Positions 48,701 through 62,225 of a stretch of 64,000 nucleotides of DNA are shown piece after piece. Below the pieces are notes generated by a model. It made no database searches. It was not told where the DNA came from and was given only the letters and a program-made list of their open reading frames with translations. The DNA comes from Elysia crispata (taxonomy: Eukaryota > Mollusca > Gastropoda > Plakobranchidae), in the NCBI GenBank assembly GCA_033675545.1, contig JAWDGP010002685.1:1-64000 (forward strand), written 5' to 3'. The translations under genes and the position numbers were made by a program. Positions within the stretch are counted from its first letter, which is position 1; each line of letters opens with the position of its first letter.

Positions 48701-50992
48701 GTCTTGATTTTAATTTAACACGGTAATCGTCAAGCCCAGCTAGGATCTTTTCAGATTTTCAAAATTTTTGGTTAATCACCAAGTTTGATATATTACAATT
48801 TTGTGCTGAAATGGTTAAAATCATAAAGAAGAACATAAACTATATAGTAAACTACAGTGCTGACCTGATGTTATTTTGACATTTACTTGTTCAGTGCACA
48901 ACTGTTGATATACAAGAAAGTTGAATTATCTGTAACAAATACTTGCTAGTGGATATCTTGCCGCAGTGCTCACCCAGTACACACATCCTGGGCTGGCGCA
49001 GCTTAAAATTGTCTTAAGAGATTTTGATTGATGCAGCATCTCTGCCTACTTGACATTGAGATACAGGCTTTACTAAAACATGGCCAATATTCTAGTGGTG
49101 AGGCAAACTTTCAAAGACGAATGGAGATTGTAAGAATTTCAGTGCTTACTGATTCATCCTTATCGCCTGGTTTACTTGATGTTTACTTGAGGTGGATGTT
49201 TTTTTTATTTTGCTTCCTCTAGAGGTTGCACCATTGCATACTAAACTGAGAGGACGAGCCTTTTGGTTAACATGATATCTAATGGTGATGAGGCAAAATG
49301 TTGATGTTAACACCAAAAAGATACAATGGGCAGATGTGTATATGTTCTTTGTCTACTGAAGTTTCTGAAGGCTTATCACAATCTAATCCATGGTGCAAAA
49401 AACAGGTTACAATAAAATTTTATCATACTTATGTAAGATGAAAGGTCTTGACTGTCTTGATTCTTAGTGGTCTTGCTGACAGGTACAAGCACTATTTCCT
49501 GCTTTCCTTGCTTAAAAATTTCAAAGAGATTCAATGAAAATATGGTCCGTGTTGTCAGTAAATGAGCTGCAAACTCAGGTGCAAACTAATAATGTGTATA
49601 CATTGAACTGGTCGCTGCATCTAGTTTTCAGTAGCCTAAGCCAGTATTGTGCTTAATCTCCATCTGAGCATTTTTCACATTTAGTTACACATGAAGAGAA
49701 TTGCATTGTTAAAGGGGTCAACCCAAACAAGTTTGGACTAAGAACATGACAAATTAGGGGAAGTGAGCTTTAAGTTAGATAAAAATGTATTGGTACAATT
49801 GGAAAGCAGATTGTGGTAATTTTTATTGCATTTGGAAATCTGAGATGTGAATTGATACAAACTGTTTTGTGTTTCATTGGTGTAATGACTTAGTTAGGGA
49901 CCCCACAACTGTGTTGAAATACTCATCTGTGTGTAATTTGTGTATGTGAATGGATGTAGTGCTATGGCACACATGTAAAATGTATTTTGTGATAGATATT
50001 TAACCCAATTTATGGTGCATCTACATCTTAAAATTATTCCATATTTTTAAAGCTTAACATAGATCAATCTCTTTTCTTGTTTTAGAGAAAAATTGAAATT
50101 TACATGTATACTTAGATACATGTATGTGTTATCTATGTTTGACGATATCTATGTACACATAGATAAAATTGCCTCTTTAATCATTATTTATCTTTGCTTG
50201 GGAAAATTGGAAATAAAACTATTGTTAAGATGACATGGCTTTTAGATGATGCGTTCCAAGCGTGCTGTTTTTTCTCTTAATTTATATTAAGTTAGTTGGC
50301 CTCACTTGCACTTCATCACCTGGCCCCAACATGTGAACGACTGTAGTGTCTGTAGTTCATGTAGGTTAATAGCCATAGGTCTTAGATGTGTGGAACCTAC
50401 GCTCTATATCGATTTGCCGTCTTCTGGACTTTGAACTTAGATAGTTGAATATCTAATTCTTGCACTTTCTATTGGACCAACTGTGCTACCTATGATTAGA
50501 GCAAATTTATTATTTATGAAACAAATCCCTTGTCCTTTAAATCTATTGAGAACTGTTCTTGCCTGTTTCAGCTAGTAGTTTTAAAACTGTTCTTGATTTT
50601 TGGTGCCACATATGGACAATTTGATCAGAGGGTCATACTCGGACGCCCCTGCATATTCTCTTGCATCAATCATACCTCGCATTATGATGACTTTAAAGAC
50701 AGGCTTCTTTAGCTCTTTGTTCAGAACCAGGTAACTGTGAGCTTCCTTCATTGTGCACTCATAGGCACGTCTTAAATTTGGTTCTATTCATTGTTTTGAG
50801 ATGATTGTAAATATAGATGTTTTACATTTTCTTTCTGAGAACCCTTAAAGAATTTTTGGCTCGCATTTCAAGTCGTGAAGACTTTATCTGACATGATTTT
50901 TTACTGATCTTGAGCAGATAATAGCCGCATCGTCTATACATGATTTTAGGGGAGGCATGTAACAATCTCCGCTTAGATTTGCAAGACTTATG
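48701..50992. other. No supported gene
   Basis: AT-rich sequence. An ORF at 50530-50712 follows a tgtttcag acceptor-like site and has a Cys/His-containing end (RPCIFSCINHTSHYDDF), but no donor or homology supports it. Confidence 0.3.
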
Positions 50993-51156
50993 CTTAATTC
51001 TGCTGCTTCCTATTATGACTTCACTTGTTACTAGGAACATTGTTAGAAATATCGTTGATCCGATAACGGTATTGACTTAATTCTGCTGCTTCCTATTAGT
51101 ATTATGATTTCAGTTGGTACTAGGAACATCATGGGAAACATTATTCATCCCAAAGC
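50993..51156. repeat. Two-copy tandem duplication, ~82-bp unit
   Basis: cttaattctgctgcttccta at 50993 recurs at 51075, each followed by tta/tat..gactaggaacat-like sequence. A few indels separate the copies. Confidence 0.8.
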
Positions 51157-54100
51157 AATCCTAACTCGTTGACCCAGTTGCGACCTTTGGAAAGGGGCGT
51201 ACGCCGAGTACAACTTGTTCTGGAAATAATCAATAACGTTACTACCAGTACTTGTTCTCGACTGAGCCTTGACTCCCGTATGTATTGCATTCTTCAATCA
51301 AGATTACCTGCTGATGTAGCTCTTTTGCTTACACAACAGCCTAGATGACCTCTAAAGAATAACAAAATAATAATATTCTTAAATCTAAGGGCGCCATTAC
51401 GATGGAGAGATGAAGCATATGAGGAGGAGAGGGAGGAGGAGGAAAAAAAAAGAAGAAGACTGAGGAACAATGCTTTGCGAAATAACTATTCTAACAAAGG
51501 ATAGAAAATACATAATTAATCAGTTACGCGAGATCGATACTTCCACATAGGAGGTCCGTCAAAAGCTTGCGCAATCTTCTCGCAATCAATAGCCCTTCTT
51601 CAGTGTCGGGGAAAAAAAAAAGGAGAAATTCCTGTGCAACACTATTTTGCCTACAAGTCGTAAGGAATGGTTGCTTTTCTAATAGGGAGGGTTTGGCGCA
51701 GTTCGGCCTACAATAGTTTTTGCTCTAATAATAATTATGTAAATGCCGGTCAAGAATCCCCTCACCGAGTGACAACCAATGATGGGCAAGCTTTTAAAAA
51801 CGGAAGTTAAAAACTAGGAAGTAAATAAACCGTTGGACCAACCCCCTTCATGTGTAAGTTCAGTGTGGTATTGCAAAGCTGTTAGTGTTACAAGTGTTAG
51901 GCAAGTGTTATATTAGTTTTTCTGAATCTGGCTTTCAGAAAGATTGTAGATTTATATATAGTCTTTGGTTTTTTTTTTGTGCGTCTGCTTCATTATTATG
52001 TCTATCAAGTCCTAGACTACATTAGATATTCGTTTATCTGCATCCTAAATATTATCTACATTGGTTAGATCTAGGCCTAAGGGTTTAGACTAGATTATTA
52101 GGCCTAGATCTAGACTATTGTGTTCCACTTACAATCAAGCGACAAACCTTTCCGATATGTAGCTCTACAGAATCTAAATTGGGATCCAGATTACATTCGA
52201 AAACAAGATGCTAGATAGGGCCTACATGTCATGTAGATCTAGATCTATATTTGTACATTTAAGATTCTGTAGTAGACGACAAGATATTTAAGATTCTAAA
52301 AGTTCTGGGGTTGAGAGCTTTGGCTACATTTCTTTATTGTGATCTAGATCAAATTAAGATTATAATCAAGAGTCATAGAGAGTAATAGAAATCTAATCTA
52401 TAATCTAGATCTCTAGAGCTAGATCGTGGATCAATCAAGATTTAGATGTGCATATACATAGAGAGAGACACAATTTTAAATGTAGTGTTGGAACCTTTTG
52501 TGAAATTGTATTTTTATACCTTTGGTTTAAATCTAGAATAAGAGTCAATTTTTGGTGGGCTTCAATTAAAGATAGATCTAGCATGTAGCAAAATCCCTCT
52601 TCTTGGAGGAACTGGAACCTGTTAAATTGTGCTAAACTACAGGAAAACTGATGACATAATCTTGGTGTTTTACAACCGCTAGTCAAAACCATTACTCTTT
52701 TTGAGTAACCTTTTTTGAATAATAGATTCCTTTCGAGTGAACTTTTTCGACTGCAAAAATCATAAAATGCTGAAAGCAATCACTTTTTCTTTAAATTGAT
52801 ATTTGACCTACCTTCCAACTCAAACATAACTGTGAGCAGTTAACTAAAGTAGCTCACATTATATGATCCAGCCATTGCATGGCTGATGAATAATCCAGGC
52901 TACTAAAAAAGAGAACCAGCAAAATTCTCAAGGTCGCTTTTTCAATTATCAGTTTCATATAGTCCTTAACAGAGAGAAAACGGCATTGATAAAGTTGTGG
53001 ACCACTTTAAGTCTATCTACATTTTAACTGATCCATTCATTTAACCAAGCTCAGTATTTGTTATTAGTCGCCTCAGAATCGGAGGCAGATAGGGGGCTCA
53101 GCAACTTGCTAACAGCGTGTGTCAAATTGGGAAGCCTCCTTCGCCATGGCCACTGAAAGGGAAGCAGAATATTAACAAGGGACAAAGATTGGGTGACATT
53201 TTGATTTTTAGCAAAAAGATGAAGAAAAAGTAAGAAGTGTGTTTTTCTGTGATTTAAATTAATGCTTCAGATTCAAATAGCCCTTATTTTGTCTAGGTCA
53301 AGCTCTTGGTCAGCAGTTATACCTCTCCAATCAATGCGCAGCACAATATGACCTTCATATTACTGTAGTCACTAGGGCCTAAACCTGTTTCCCCTTTTCA
53401 ATTCCTAGCCTCGACTTTTTCATTTTTTCATTCATCCAAAAGGAAACTCATTTATGTGCAAAAATAAATAGGGTAGGAAGCAAGACTTATTCATGTGGCA
53501 GATTTTACTATTAAATCTATTTGAAGAAAGCTTACCCATAAAACCCATATATATCAAAATGAAATGTATTTTGAAAAGAAACCCTCCCTCCCGCAGTTTC
53601 GCCTCTGATCCAACGCTGAGATTGGAATGTGTAGCTTGCAACTCTATCCCTCTTTCATTCTCCTATAGATACTCTGCTACCCAAACAATGTTAATTTATA
53701 TACTGGTAAAATACCAGGATTATCCCGAGCATGTCTTTTAGACTGAAGAAGGGGAGAGAGTTGTCTTTATTGAGGTGTTTATATTATATGTATAATAGGA
53801 ATCATACTCACTACAATTTAATCTCACTACAATTTAAAATTCTAACAGAGAGAGGGTGGTACATGAGAGGAATCTTGTATCATGTGCTAAGTTATAAGAG
53901 AATTATCAAGATCTAGAGAAGACCAAAGAATTTAATTAAATTTTATTGCAAGAATCATAGATCTGTCTAGATGGAAAGGTTGGATCATGCATAGAATTAG
54001 AACCAGAAATCACAGAACAAGACTAGTTCAGCATGGTGCTTGTTTTTTTTTTCCAAATTCAACATGTTATTTGTTTTTTTTTTACAAAAATAAACTTTTG

Positions 54101-54979
54101 GTTTTCCAGGCTAAGCCAGATTATCTTTACACTGACAATAACTTTATATTCAATCATGATTGAATACTGAAGCAAGCCAGGATAAAGAGATCTGTGTTTT
54201 AGTTCTTTGATGTCGTTCTGCATTTATTAACCTGTGAATTCTAAGGCTGATTTTGAGATGACAAAAGGCTGTTGGAAGCCAGCAAAGGAAAAGTATGGCG
54301 TAGGTAAGTCACAAGGCCTGCACATGCAGGTTGAGGGATGGAAAGGGGTATAATAGAGAGACAGACACTTTAAAGATAAGACTGACCAATTTTTTATCGC
54401 TCCACTCATGTAGCAAGAGTACATGTAACATTTTGATGTATCATTAAAATGGTTAAAGAATAGCATTATAATGTTGAGAAACAGGAGAGATAGTTTACAT
54501 TCGCTGAGTTTTGTCTAAATTGGAAAGATACATTTTGGCTCTTCGTCAAAGCAGAAAGAGAAGTATCTTATGATTGAAAAAGTTTATTTAATTTGTCTAA
54601 CGAGTGTATGCTTTCTCCCTAACACTGTTAAGATAACTAGTTTTTCTAATTTTTTTTCTATTTCTATACTTCAATTCAATGACACTTTTTTGCCATGGAT
54701 ATTATTCTATGGAGAAAACTAAAATGTTTATTACAAAGACTTGTAACTTTGATGATCATAACAAAATTGTGTTAGAATTCGATCTGTTTGAATTGCTTTA
54801 GAAACAAATTCAATAATATACATCCACCTGTAATTTAAAGGTTATATGCGTGGGTAATCATGCCCTCGTTTGTGCTCACACATTGATTTTTCCAAATAAC
54901 TTATTTAAAATGTTATTTGATTTGTGAGTTTGTTGCTTGATCTGTATCATATATCTCACACGGGATCTCTCAGTTGCCC
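51157..54979. other. No supported gene
   Basis: AT-rich, with many ctagatct-type runs at 52060-52430. A slightly less AT-rich zone lies at 51160-51240. No exon chains or RNA genes were recognised. Confidence 0.4.
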
Positions 54980-55336
54980 CCTCTTCCTCTTCTTCTTCTT
55001 CCTCCTCCTTCTCCTTCTTCTTCTTCTTCTTCTTCTTCTTCTTCTTCTTCTTCTTCTTCTTCTTCTTCTTCTTCTTCTTCTTCTTCTTCTTCTTCTTCTT
55101 CTTCTTCTTCTTCTTCTTCTTCTTCTTCTTCTTCTTCTTCTTCTTCTTCTTCTTCTTCTTCTTCTTCTTCTTCTTCTTCTTCTTCGTCTTCTTCTTCTTC
55201 TTCTTCTTCTTCTTCTTCTTCTTCTTCTTCTTCTTCTTCTTCTTCTTCTTCTTCTTCTTCTTCTTCTTCTTCTTCTTCTTCTTCTTCTTCTTCTTCTTCT
55301 TCTTCTTCTTCTTCTTCTTCTTCTTCTTCTTCTTCC
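54980..55336. repeat. (TTC)n tract of ~350 bp
   Basis: About 115 TTC units with only one cgt interruption (55184-55186). It is a pure pyrimidine strand. The long poly-Leu, poly-Phe, poly-Ser and poly-Arg ORFs are shadows. Confidence 0.97.
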
Positions 55337-55705
55337 CCCCATTCCTTAACCTTTTCTATTTTCCCTTCTCCTCCTCACCCTTCCTCCCCGTCTTTTCCCC
55401 TCCTTAGCCTTTTCTATCTTCCCCTTCTCAATCTTCAATATGAATTTAGTGTGCTGATTATTTTGTAGCCATATACATGTATATCGTGTTGTTCTGTTAT
55501 TCGGGTAAAAAATGAAAAAGTAAAATAAATAAATAGAATCACAAGTCAATAAACCGGGCTGACAAGAGGAATGAAGGCAGTCGTTTAAATGTAAAGCAGT
55601 TTTATACCAATGATTCCTGTTGTAAGATGAACCAGCCTCGACCTTTTCCTGGAAATGACAATAATTGGCCAAAATTAATGCCAAACTTTGGCGTACTTAT
55701 TATGT

Positions 55706-55768
55706 GATTCAGAGAGAGAAAGAGAGACAGGCAGACAGACAGACACACACACACACATAGATAGACAC

Positions 55769-55861
<93 letters not shown>
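55706..55861. repeat. (GA)n with (CAGA)n and (CA)n
   Basis: gagagaaag, then cagacaga, cacaca, and ~45 GA units (55772-55861). Confidence 0.95.
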
Positions 55862-55863
<2 letters not shown>

Positions 55864-56814
55864 CTGAGATTTTTTTTTTCTATATAAATTCTGTAGTTGC
55901 GTTCGAAACACTTATACTTGACAAACAAAGCTATTCTGATCGTTGATATGAAATCGCAAATGTGGAAGATTGTCTCACGGTTCCCCACATCTAGATCCTG
56001 CCTGGCTTCTCCATCAGCACTCCATCTATTAAGGATCTGATATTGAGTCTCTAAGTCAGGCAGACAACGTATCCTGTTTTCAGCGAGTTCGCTCACAAAC
56101 ACTCAAGGACATTAACAATGCAACAGGTCTATGTGTACGACTTGAACTTTTGGTGGCTTAAATATTGGGTTGTTCTCTCGGCCATCAGGGCAGGGTCTCT
56201 CTCCATAATGTTGTGAAGAAAGGTTTGTTATTTGTTTCAATGCGGGAGATCGGGGGTTGGAATGTCCAGGCACTTCATGCCTGTGTGACGTTAAGAACAC
56301 ATGTAGCTATTGCTGTTATTGTTGTCAGCATTGCAAATAGTGCAGCAGTAACAACACTGATACCAACACCCCTCACCCCCTCCTTTTCTTTACCGGCAGT
56401 GTATCACACATCAAGCCGATGATATCTGGAGTTCAGAGGTCATTGGCGATATATCTACATACTTTTTGTTTTCACTGCCTGTCTACATCTATTCTCCCCT
56501 GCTGTTAATTATTTGTGTCTGCATGCAGTCCTCATGTTGTCATGACTGTTGAACACCATGTTCGCTTCTCTTCTTAGACCCATTGGCTGTTGTAGGTTTT
56601 CGGAGCTGCAGTTACACTCGAGATGGTGCCGTTACCGTAACATTTCTGATTTCAGCAGACGTTCATTTTGATACATAACGTTTGTTATTGTTACGCGGCT
56701 ATCTGCAATGATTTATTAAATCCATTTTTTGTGCGTGAACTGATCATCTCAAAAACTGCGCTACAGCACGCAGTTAGTCTTCGGGTCGCTCTTTTAGTGA
56801 CCATTATGATTATG
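55862..56814. other. No supported gene
   Basis: Mixed composition. No exon structure or RNA gene seen. Confidence 0.35.
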
Positions 56815-57015
56815 CTATGTCGCTATCTTCAATATTTAGTCACTAGTGTCTAATGTCATAGCGCTATCTTCAAGATTTTAGTTACTAGTGTCTGAGACCA
56901 TGGTGCTGTTTTCAAGATTTTAGTTACTAGTGTCTGGTGTATAGCGCTATCTTCATGATTGTCATGGCGCTATCTTCAATATTTTAGTCACTAGTGTCTG
57001 GTGTCATGGCGCTAG
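56815..57015. repeat. ~55-bp minisatellite, ~4 copies
   Basis: Unit contains ttttagttactagtgtctgg followed by catggcgctatcttcaa. Copies vary in length. Confidence 0.8.
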
Positions 57016-57075
57016 GAGGTATCCTGAAAGTCTGGCCGGGACCCACAGATGTGAGCACCTTGTCTCGTGTCTTTG

Positions 57076-57077
<2 letters not shown>

Positions 57078-57167
<90 letters not shown>

Positions 57168-57185
57168 GAGAGAGAGAGAGAGAGG
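57078..57185. repeat. (GA)n microsatellite
   Basis: About 52 GA units with aaag and cag interruptions. Confidence 0.95.
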
Positions 57186-57604
57186 GAGGGACAAAATTGA
57201 TACTGTACTGTTTAAGATGGTTTTCCTCAGAAATCAAGGAAGACGGAATGAAATCCGGAGCAGATAATGCTCTCTGTGTGTGGAAATCCCGCGCACTGTG
57301 GCCACGATAAGTTTCCTGCTCTCGGCCTGGACAGGCGGTTCTCGAGGTGTACTGGATCCACGGTGACCGGTACAGGACGGGGGGGGCTTTATCTCAGTTA
57401 CCGGTATCACCGGTGGTAATTAATGTGGAAGGACTATATCAAACTCCACTCAATTAGATTTCTGTACTTGAGATTTTGACTATTATTTGAAGCTGTGTCA
57501 GAAGCTCTGTGTATGTCAGGATCAAATGTCTAAAACTTCCAGTTTCCTTCAGTAACGCTTCTTGACTTTACTCATTTCTGTCTGTAAGTGTAATTAGTCG
57601 GATG

Positions 57605-58110
57605 TTGTAGTCTGAGAGAAGCAAAGAAAACATCATTGTATCATGACGGTTGGTCTCACCCATCACACATATCAGTCTTCTTGGCGTTACTCATTACTGT
57701 TAGTGTTACAAGTCGGAAGTTGTAGTATCAGAGAAGCAGAGGAAACATTGTGTCATGACGGTTGGTCTCACTCATCACACATATCAGTCTTCTTGGCGTT
57801 ACTCATTACTGTTAGTGTTACAAGTCGGAAGTTGTAGTATCAGAGAAGCAGAGGAAACATTGTGTCATGACGGTTGGTCTCACCCATCACACATATCAAT
57901 CTTCTTGGCGTTACTCATTACTGTTAGTGCTACAAGTCGGAAGTTGTAGTCTGAGAGAAGCAAAGAAAACATTTTGTCATGACGGTTGGTCTCACTCATC
58001 ACACATATCACTCTTCTTGGCGTTACTCACTACTGTTACAAGTCGGATGTTGTGTTCTGAGGGAGGCAGAGGAAACATTGTGTCATGACAGGTGGCCTCA
58101 GCCCTCAGAC
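57605..58110. repeat. 112-bp minisatellite, ~4.5 copies
   Basis: catgacggttggtctcac begins at 57642, 57754, 57866 and 57978, an exact 112-bp period. A partial degenerate copy follows at 58083. Because 112 is not a multiple of 3, the repeated ORFs overlap in different frames and are shadows. Confidence 0.93.
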
Positions 58111-58506
58111 GAAATCAACCTAATAGATGGTCTGAGGCTCTGGATCTTGATCAACCGTTTGTTGCACTCAAAATCTCTCACAAACTGATTAATGTATGAA
58201 GCAGGAACCAAGCGATAAGACACGAGAAGGAAAAACGAGGAAAAAAAAAAGATGATGCTTGCGATGAATCATGATAGTACAAGCTGTACCATCTCAGGAG
58301 ATCATGCACGTTTCAGATGATACTGTGGCTGTCAGTTTCCAGAAAGATAAGCAAGCAACCCTGTTTTTCATCATACCAAGTACCATCGTCCATGTGATTT
58401 GAGAAATTTGAAAAAAACAAAAACTAGAAATCATGCCGCATCGTTTCTCTCAAAAATCTGCACTTATAACTTAACTTGCATCATAGTTTTTTTTGGAAAG
58501 CATAAT

Positions 58507-58940
58507 AAGGAAGTGGCGTTAGCGAAATGTATGACTTTGTGATGGAAGTGGTGACAGCAAAATTTATCTCTTCGTGGCGAAGGTGGTGACAGCGAAATTA
58601 ATCTCTTCGTGACGAAGGTGATGTTAGCGAAATTTATCTCTTCGTGACGGAGATGGTGTTAGCGAAATTTATCTCTTCGTAACGGAGATGGTGATAACAA
58701 AATGTATCTCTTCGTAACGGAGATGGTGATAACAAAATGTATCTCTTCGTAACGGAGATGGTGATAACAAAATGTATCTCTTCGTGACGAAGGTGGTGTT
58801 AGCGAAATTTATCTCTTCGTGACGGAGATGGTGTTAGCGAAATTTATCTCTTCGTGACGGAGATGGTGTTACCGAAATTTATCTCTTCGTGACGGAGATG
58901 GTGTTAGCGAAATTTATCTCTTCGTGACGGAGGTGGTGTA
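58507..58940. repeat. 35-bp minisatellite, ~12 copies
   Basis: Unit is ttcgtgacggagatggtgtt plus agcgaaatttatctc. Variants ttcgtaac and gataacaaaatgt form a run of three near-identical units in the middle. Confidence 0.93.
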
Positions 58941-59949
58941 TCAACAGCTGTAAGAAATATAGATTTCAAGTCGTCATTGATTTGCAGTGGTGTTTGAGCG
59001 TGGGTAACGTCAAAAAATAATCATTTGAGAGTGAGTCGAAAGTGAATTTGGTTCAATAAAAATCAGCAACCAAAAAAAGCAACTGAACAATAATGAAAGC
59101 AACCGGTGACGATGGTCTGATAGTATGTGGTGAGGATGTTCCACAGCGCCTTTGACGTAAAGCTTCCTTCCATAAGACCTTTAACCGCGATGATAGATTA
59201 ACTCGGAAAGATGTTTGAGGGGAGGGGGGGAGGGGGGCAGTTCTTGACGGAGCATGAGCTAAGGGTAAGGTCAGAGCCACACCGGTACCGGTACTTCAGA
59301 CTGGACATCCTGTTCACAGAATGGTATCGCTTGGGTTTAGGTTAACCGACCTAGATGCCACGATTGGTCAGGAGGCCCTGTGCCACAGAAACTGGTTGGG
59401 GTTGTGCTAGATTGAAAGGACATTGCAGTGAGGTGGGAAGGGGGAGGGCGGAGTGTGAATTCGTCATAAAAAGAGATGTACTGAACACCGAGTTGAAATT
59501 GTAGCTGTATAATTGCTGACGTCATTACCGCGAATCTCTTCTTCATAGCTGTTGAAACCTTTTCGGATTTCTGAGTAGAGAGGTATAACACAGAATCTGA
59601 CACTGCCACGGTCATGCCCTCATAACATACCAGCTTGGAGTGCTTGGAGCCTTGCCAACTCCACTATCTTCAATGAATCAAGTATTTTTTTTTCATCAAG
59701 CAGCGAAAAGAAATATTGTAGGTGACAGAAATTAACGGTGCGTGACTGTGGCAGATTTGAGTGCAGTGTGTACATGAATGTGTTCACGGCCGTTTATTAG
59801 GAGAAATAATATTAGTTGAGTGCGATTTGGGTTGGTTTGATTTGATTGTTGTGTAATGTATCGCAAGCCTTTTTTCTCTTGGCATTTCAAACATAAGCCT
59901 GTGTCGGTTAGGGCGGAGCTGAAAAGATGAGGCGTCAACTCACCTAAAT
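58941..59949. other. No supported gene
   Basis: No exon structure seen. A G-run (59219-59238) lies in otherwise mixed sequence. Part of 59850-59949 is probably the body of the SINE-like element next to it. Confidence 0.35.
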
Positions 59950-60026
59950 GGCGGAATGGCGCTCGAACCCGCGAAACTCCCTGTGGTTATCAGGGCTGAC
60001 GCTCTAACCCCGCAGCCATCTGCGCT
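59950..60026 (-). mobile_element. tRNA-like SINE head (or decayed tRNA)
   Basis: The minus strand reads ...gatggctgcggggttaga (A-box-like), then an anticodon-arm hairpin ccctg-ataacca-caggg (59995-59979), and ggttcgagcgcc (B-box-like, 59969-59958). The 7-nt loop would place aac as anticodon. The acceptor ends do not pair well, so a functional tRNA is unlikely and a tRNA-derived SINE running leftward is the better reading. Confidence 0.5.
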
Positions 60027-60127
60027 TGTAAACAGGGACGACAATACAGAAATCTCATCTAATAAATACCGTACACGGAAAGGGCGATGTTTAGCACAAA
60101 CAAAAGAGAAAGAGGGAAATAGAGGGA

Positions 60128-60132
60128 GGGGT

Positions 60133-60206
<74 letters not shown>
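60128..60206. repeat. (GA)n microsatellite
   Basis: About 39 GA units with a gaaag start. Confidence 0.95.
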
Positions 60207-60209
<3 letters not shown>

Positions 60210-60699
60210 GTGGAGAAGTTTCTACATTACTAGAGTAAAACTTGAGTGTATGTATGTCGAAAGATCTTGACCTTGAATGCAGGAAGTAGAGCCGTTCAAG
60301 GACCCCCGCTCCTCCCTCATCCTACAGTTTCGCAGGATAATTATCTCAAATAGGCACGTACAATGATAGAAAAACTTAGGTTTGAAAAGAACAGCAGCCA
60401 TGAAAGAATTAAACAACAACAAATAAGAAATGAAAGAAATACATTCCCCTTTACACTGCCTTTACACGACTGTTCACCTCTCAGATTGTTAGAGAGGTGC
60501 CCTTGAGAACGTCAGAATCAGCTCCAACTGCTCTAACCAGGCGAGGGGTCATCTTCACAGGGTTTGGTCAAGACGGCACACTGACCGCGGTCTGTAATGA
60601 CTCGGTAACGAGCCGTTTATATGATTGATTGATTGGTTGATCAATGGATTGATGGATACAAGGTCTTCTCTGTGTGTCGTCACAGGGCACACTTATACC

Positions 60700-60701
<2 letters not shown>

Positions 60702-60766
<65 letters not shown>
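60702..60766. repeat. (CT)n microsatellite
   Basis: About 32 CT units. Confidence 0.95.
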
Positions 60767-61777
60767 GATCTCTCTGTCTTGTCACCCAAATCAAATCTCA
60801 AGCCATGTAAACATGGGGTAACATGTAAATTGTCGAGATTATTTCTAATTTCTCCGTGTTGAAACAATCCTGTTTGACAGAGTGCCCTGTTTCCCACGGC
60901 GCTGATTGGGGTTTGCCATGCAAGAGACGCCACGAATCTCTTCTCTAGATTGCAATAATAATATACGATCCCGTGTTCTAGTAGTTCTAACTTCTTTGGC
61001 GTGTCCTAAGTCTGTAGATGCGTTGTTGAATACCATTTTTTGCACGATGGTTGATAAAAGGCAAGTATAGGAAGGATTAATTGGAGTTTTCATCTTGATA
61101 ATACAACACATGTGCTCTAGTCTTTTTAGTTGTTAGAGCGATTTTAATTATCACGGTTTGGGGACTGGTAATTGTTGCATGTATCGCATGAGCGCGTGTG
61201 AGGAGAAAAAAAGGTTAAAATCGAAAATGCGTGGAGCGCCAAGCCTCGTCTAAAACCTGATTACAATCGGGGGAAAAAATCGGCGATGTTAAGATAAAAA
61301 AAAAAGCTTTGTGGGGCCAGAGATACAGGAGAGGAAGATCAAGATGGAGGTTTTAAATACGTGTGCATCTTTTTTTTTTTTAATTTCGTGATTAATTTAT
61401 GTTATTGGGAAGGCCTAGGGAAATAAGAGATGGTGGATGAAAATAATTTGAAGATGCATGTGTGTTGGGACATGAGAAGACCCATGTATTTATAATGGTT
61501 TGTGTGGATCGATCCGGCTCCGATTGGCTGCCGGGCCGGGGAGTTCTCTCTGGGCGACTTGAGAGTTCTCCACGCCTGGTGAGGAGATGTTTGATCGCTG
61601 GCATCTCTGCTCCGCTCCATCGGTTGTTGTTTGTGGTTTAACTCGATAACAGCTATAGCTAGTGATCATAAATGTTTTCCCCAGGTTTTCCTCCCAGTGT
61701 TTTATTACATCGGTTGATTAGAGCCAGTGCTGGAGCCTGATTTCCCTAGAGACTCTACTAGTCGTGTTCATCCCTCC
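60767..61777. other. No supported gene
   Basis: Mixed sequence with a GC-rich patch at 61505-61620. No splice-consistent exon chain. Confidence 0.35.
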
Positions 61778-61869
61778 CCCTCTCTCTACTCTCTCTCTCT
61801 CTCTCTCTACTCTCTCTCTCCCTCTCTCTACTCTCTCTCCCTCCCCCTCTCACTACTCTCTCTCTCTCT

Positions 61870-61900
<31 letters not shown>

Positions 61901-61940
61901 ACTCTCTCTCTACTCTCTCTCTCTCTCTCTCTCCCCCTCT

Positions 61941-61996
<56 letters not shown>

Positions 61997-62225
61997 CTGC
62001 TGCGCACGTTTTCCAATTCTGCAGCCGCGCAATAAACTTTCTCGAACTCCTCCACCTTTTTTTCTTTCTCTTTCAAGCCTTTCCATCATTCTCTCCTCTC
62101 GCCTTCATTTTCTTGTTCTCCTTCCCTTTCTTCACTTCCCTTCCTCCCCCTCTCTCTCCCTCTCTCTCTCTCTCTCTGTGACTCTCCCTCCTCCCTCCCC
62201 CCCTCCCTCTCTCTCTCTCTCTCTC
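61778..62225. repeat. CT-rich interrupted microsatellite region
   Basis: CT tracts broken by regular acc/ccc/tac interruptions (61778-61992), a 140-bp pyrimidine-rich spacer, then more CT tracts (62142-62225). Confidence 0.9.

Noticed and set aside
53493..53741. 82-codon ORF
   Set aside because: It overlaps an opposite-strand ORF of similar length in unremarkable sequence. There is no splice or motif support.
54924..55468. Long poly-Leu, poly-Phe, poly-Ser and poly-Arg ORFs on both strands
   Set aside because: All are frames of the (TTC)n tract.
57643..58188. Four overlapping similar ORFs suggesting a repeated protein
   Set aside because: They begin every 112 bp in the minisatellite and overlap in different frames. 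There is no splice or codon evidence.
59956..60026. Functional tRNA-Val(AAC) gene
   Set aside because: The anticodon arm and B-box-like motif are present, but the acceptor stem does not pair and the A box deviates. A SINE head is more likely.
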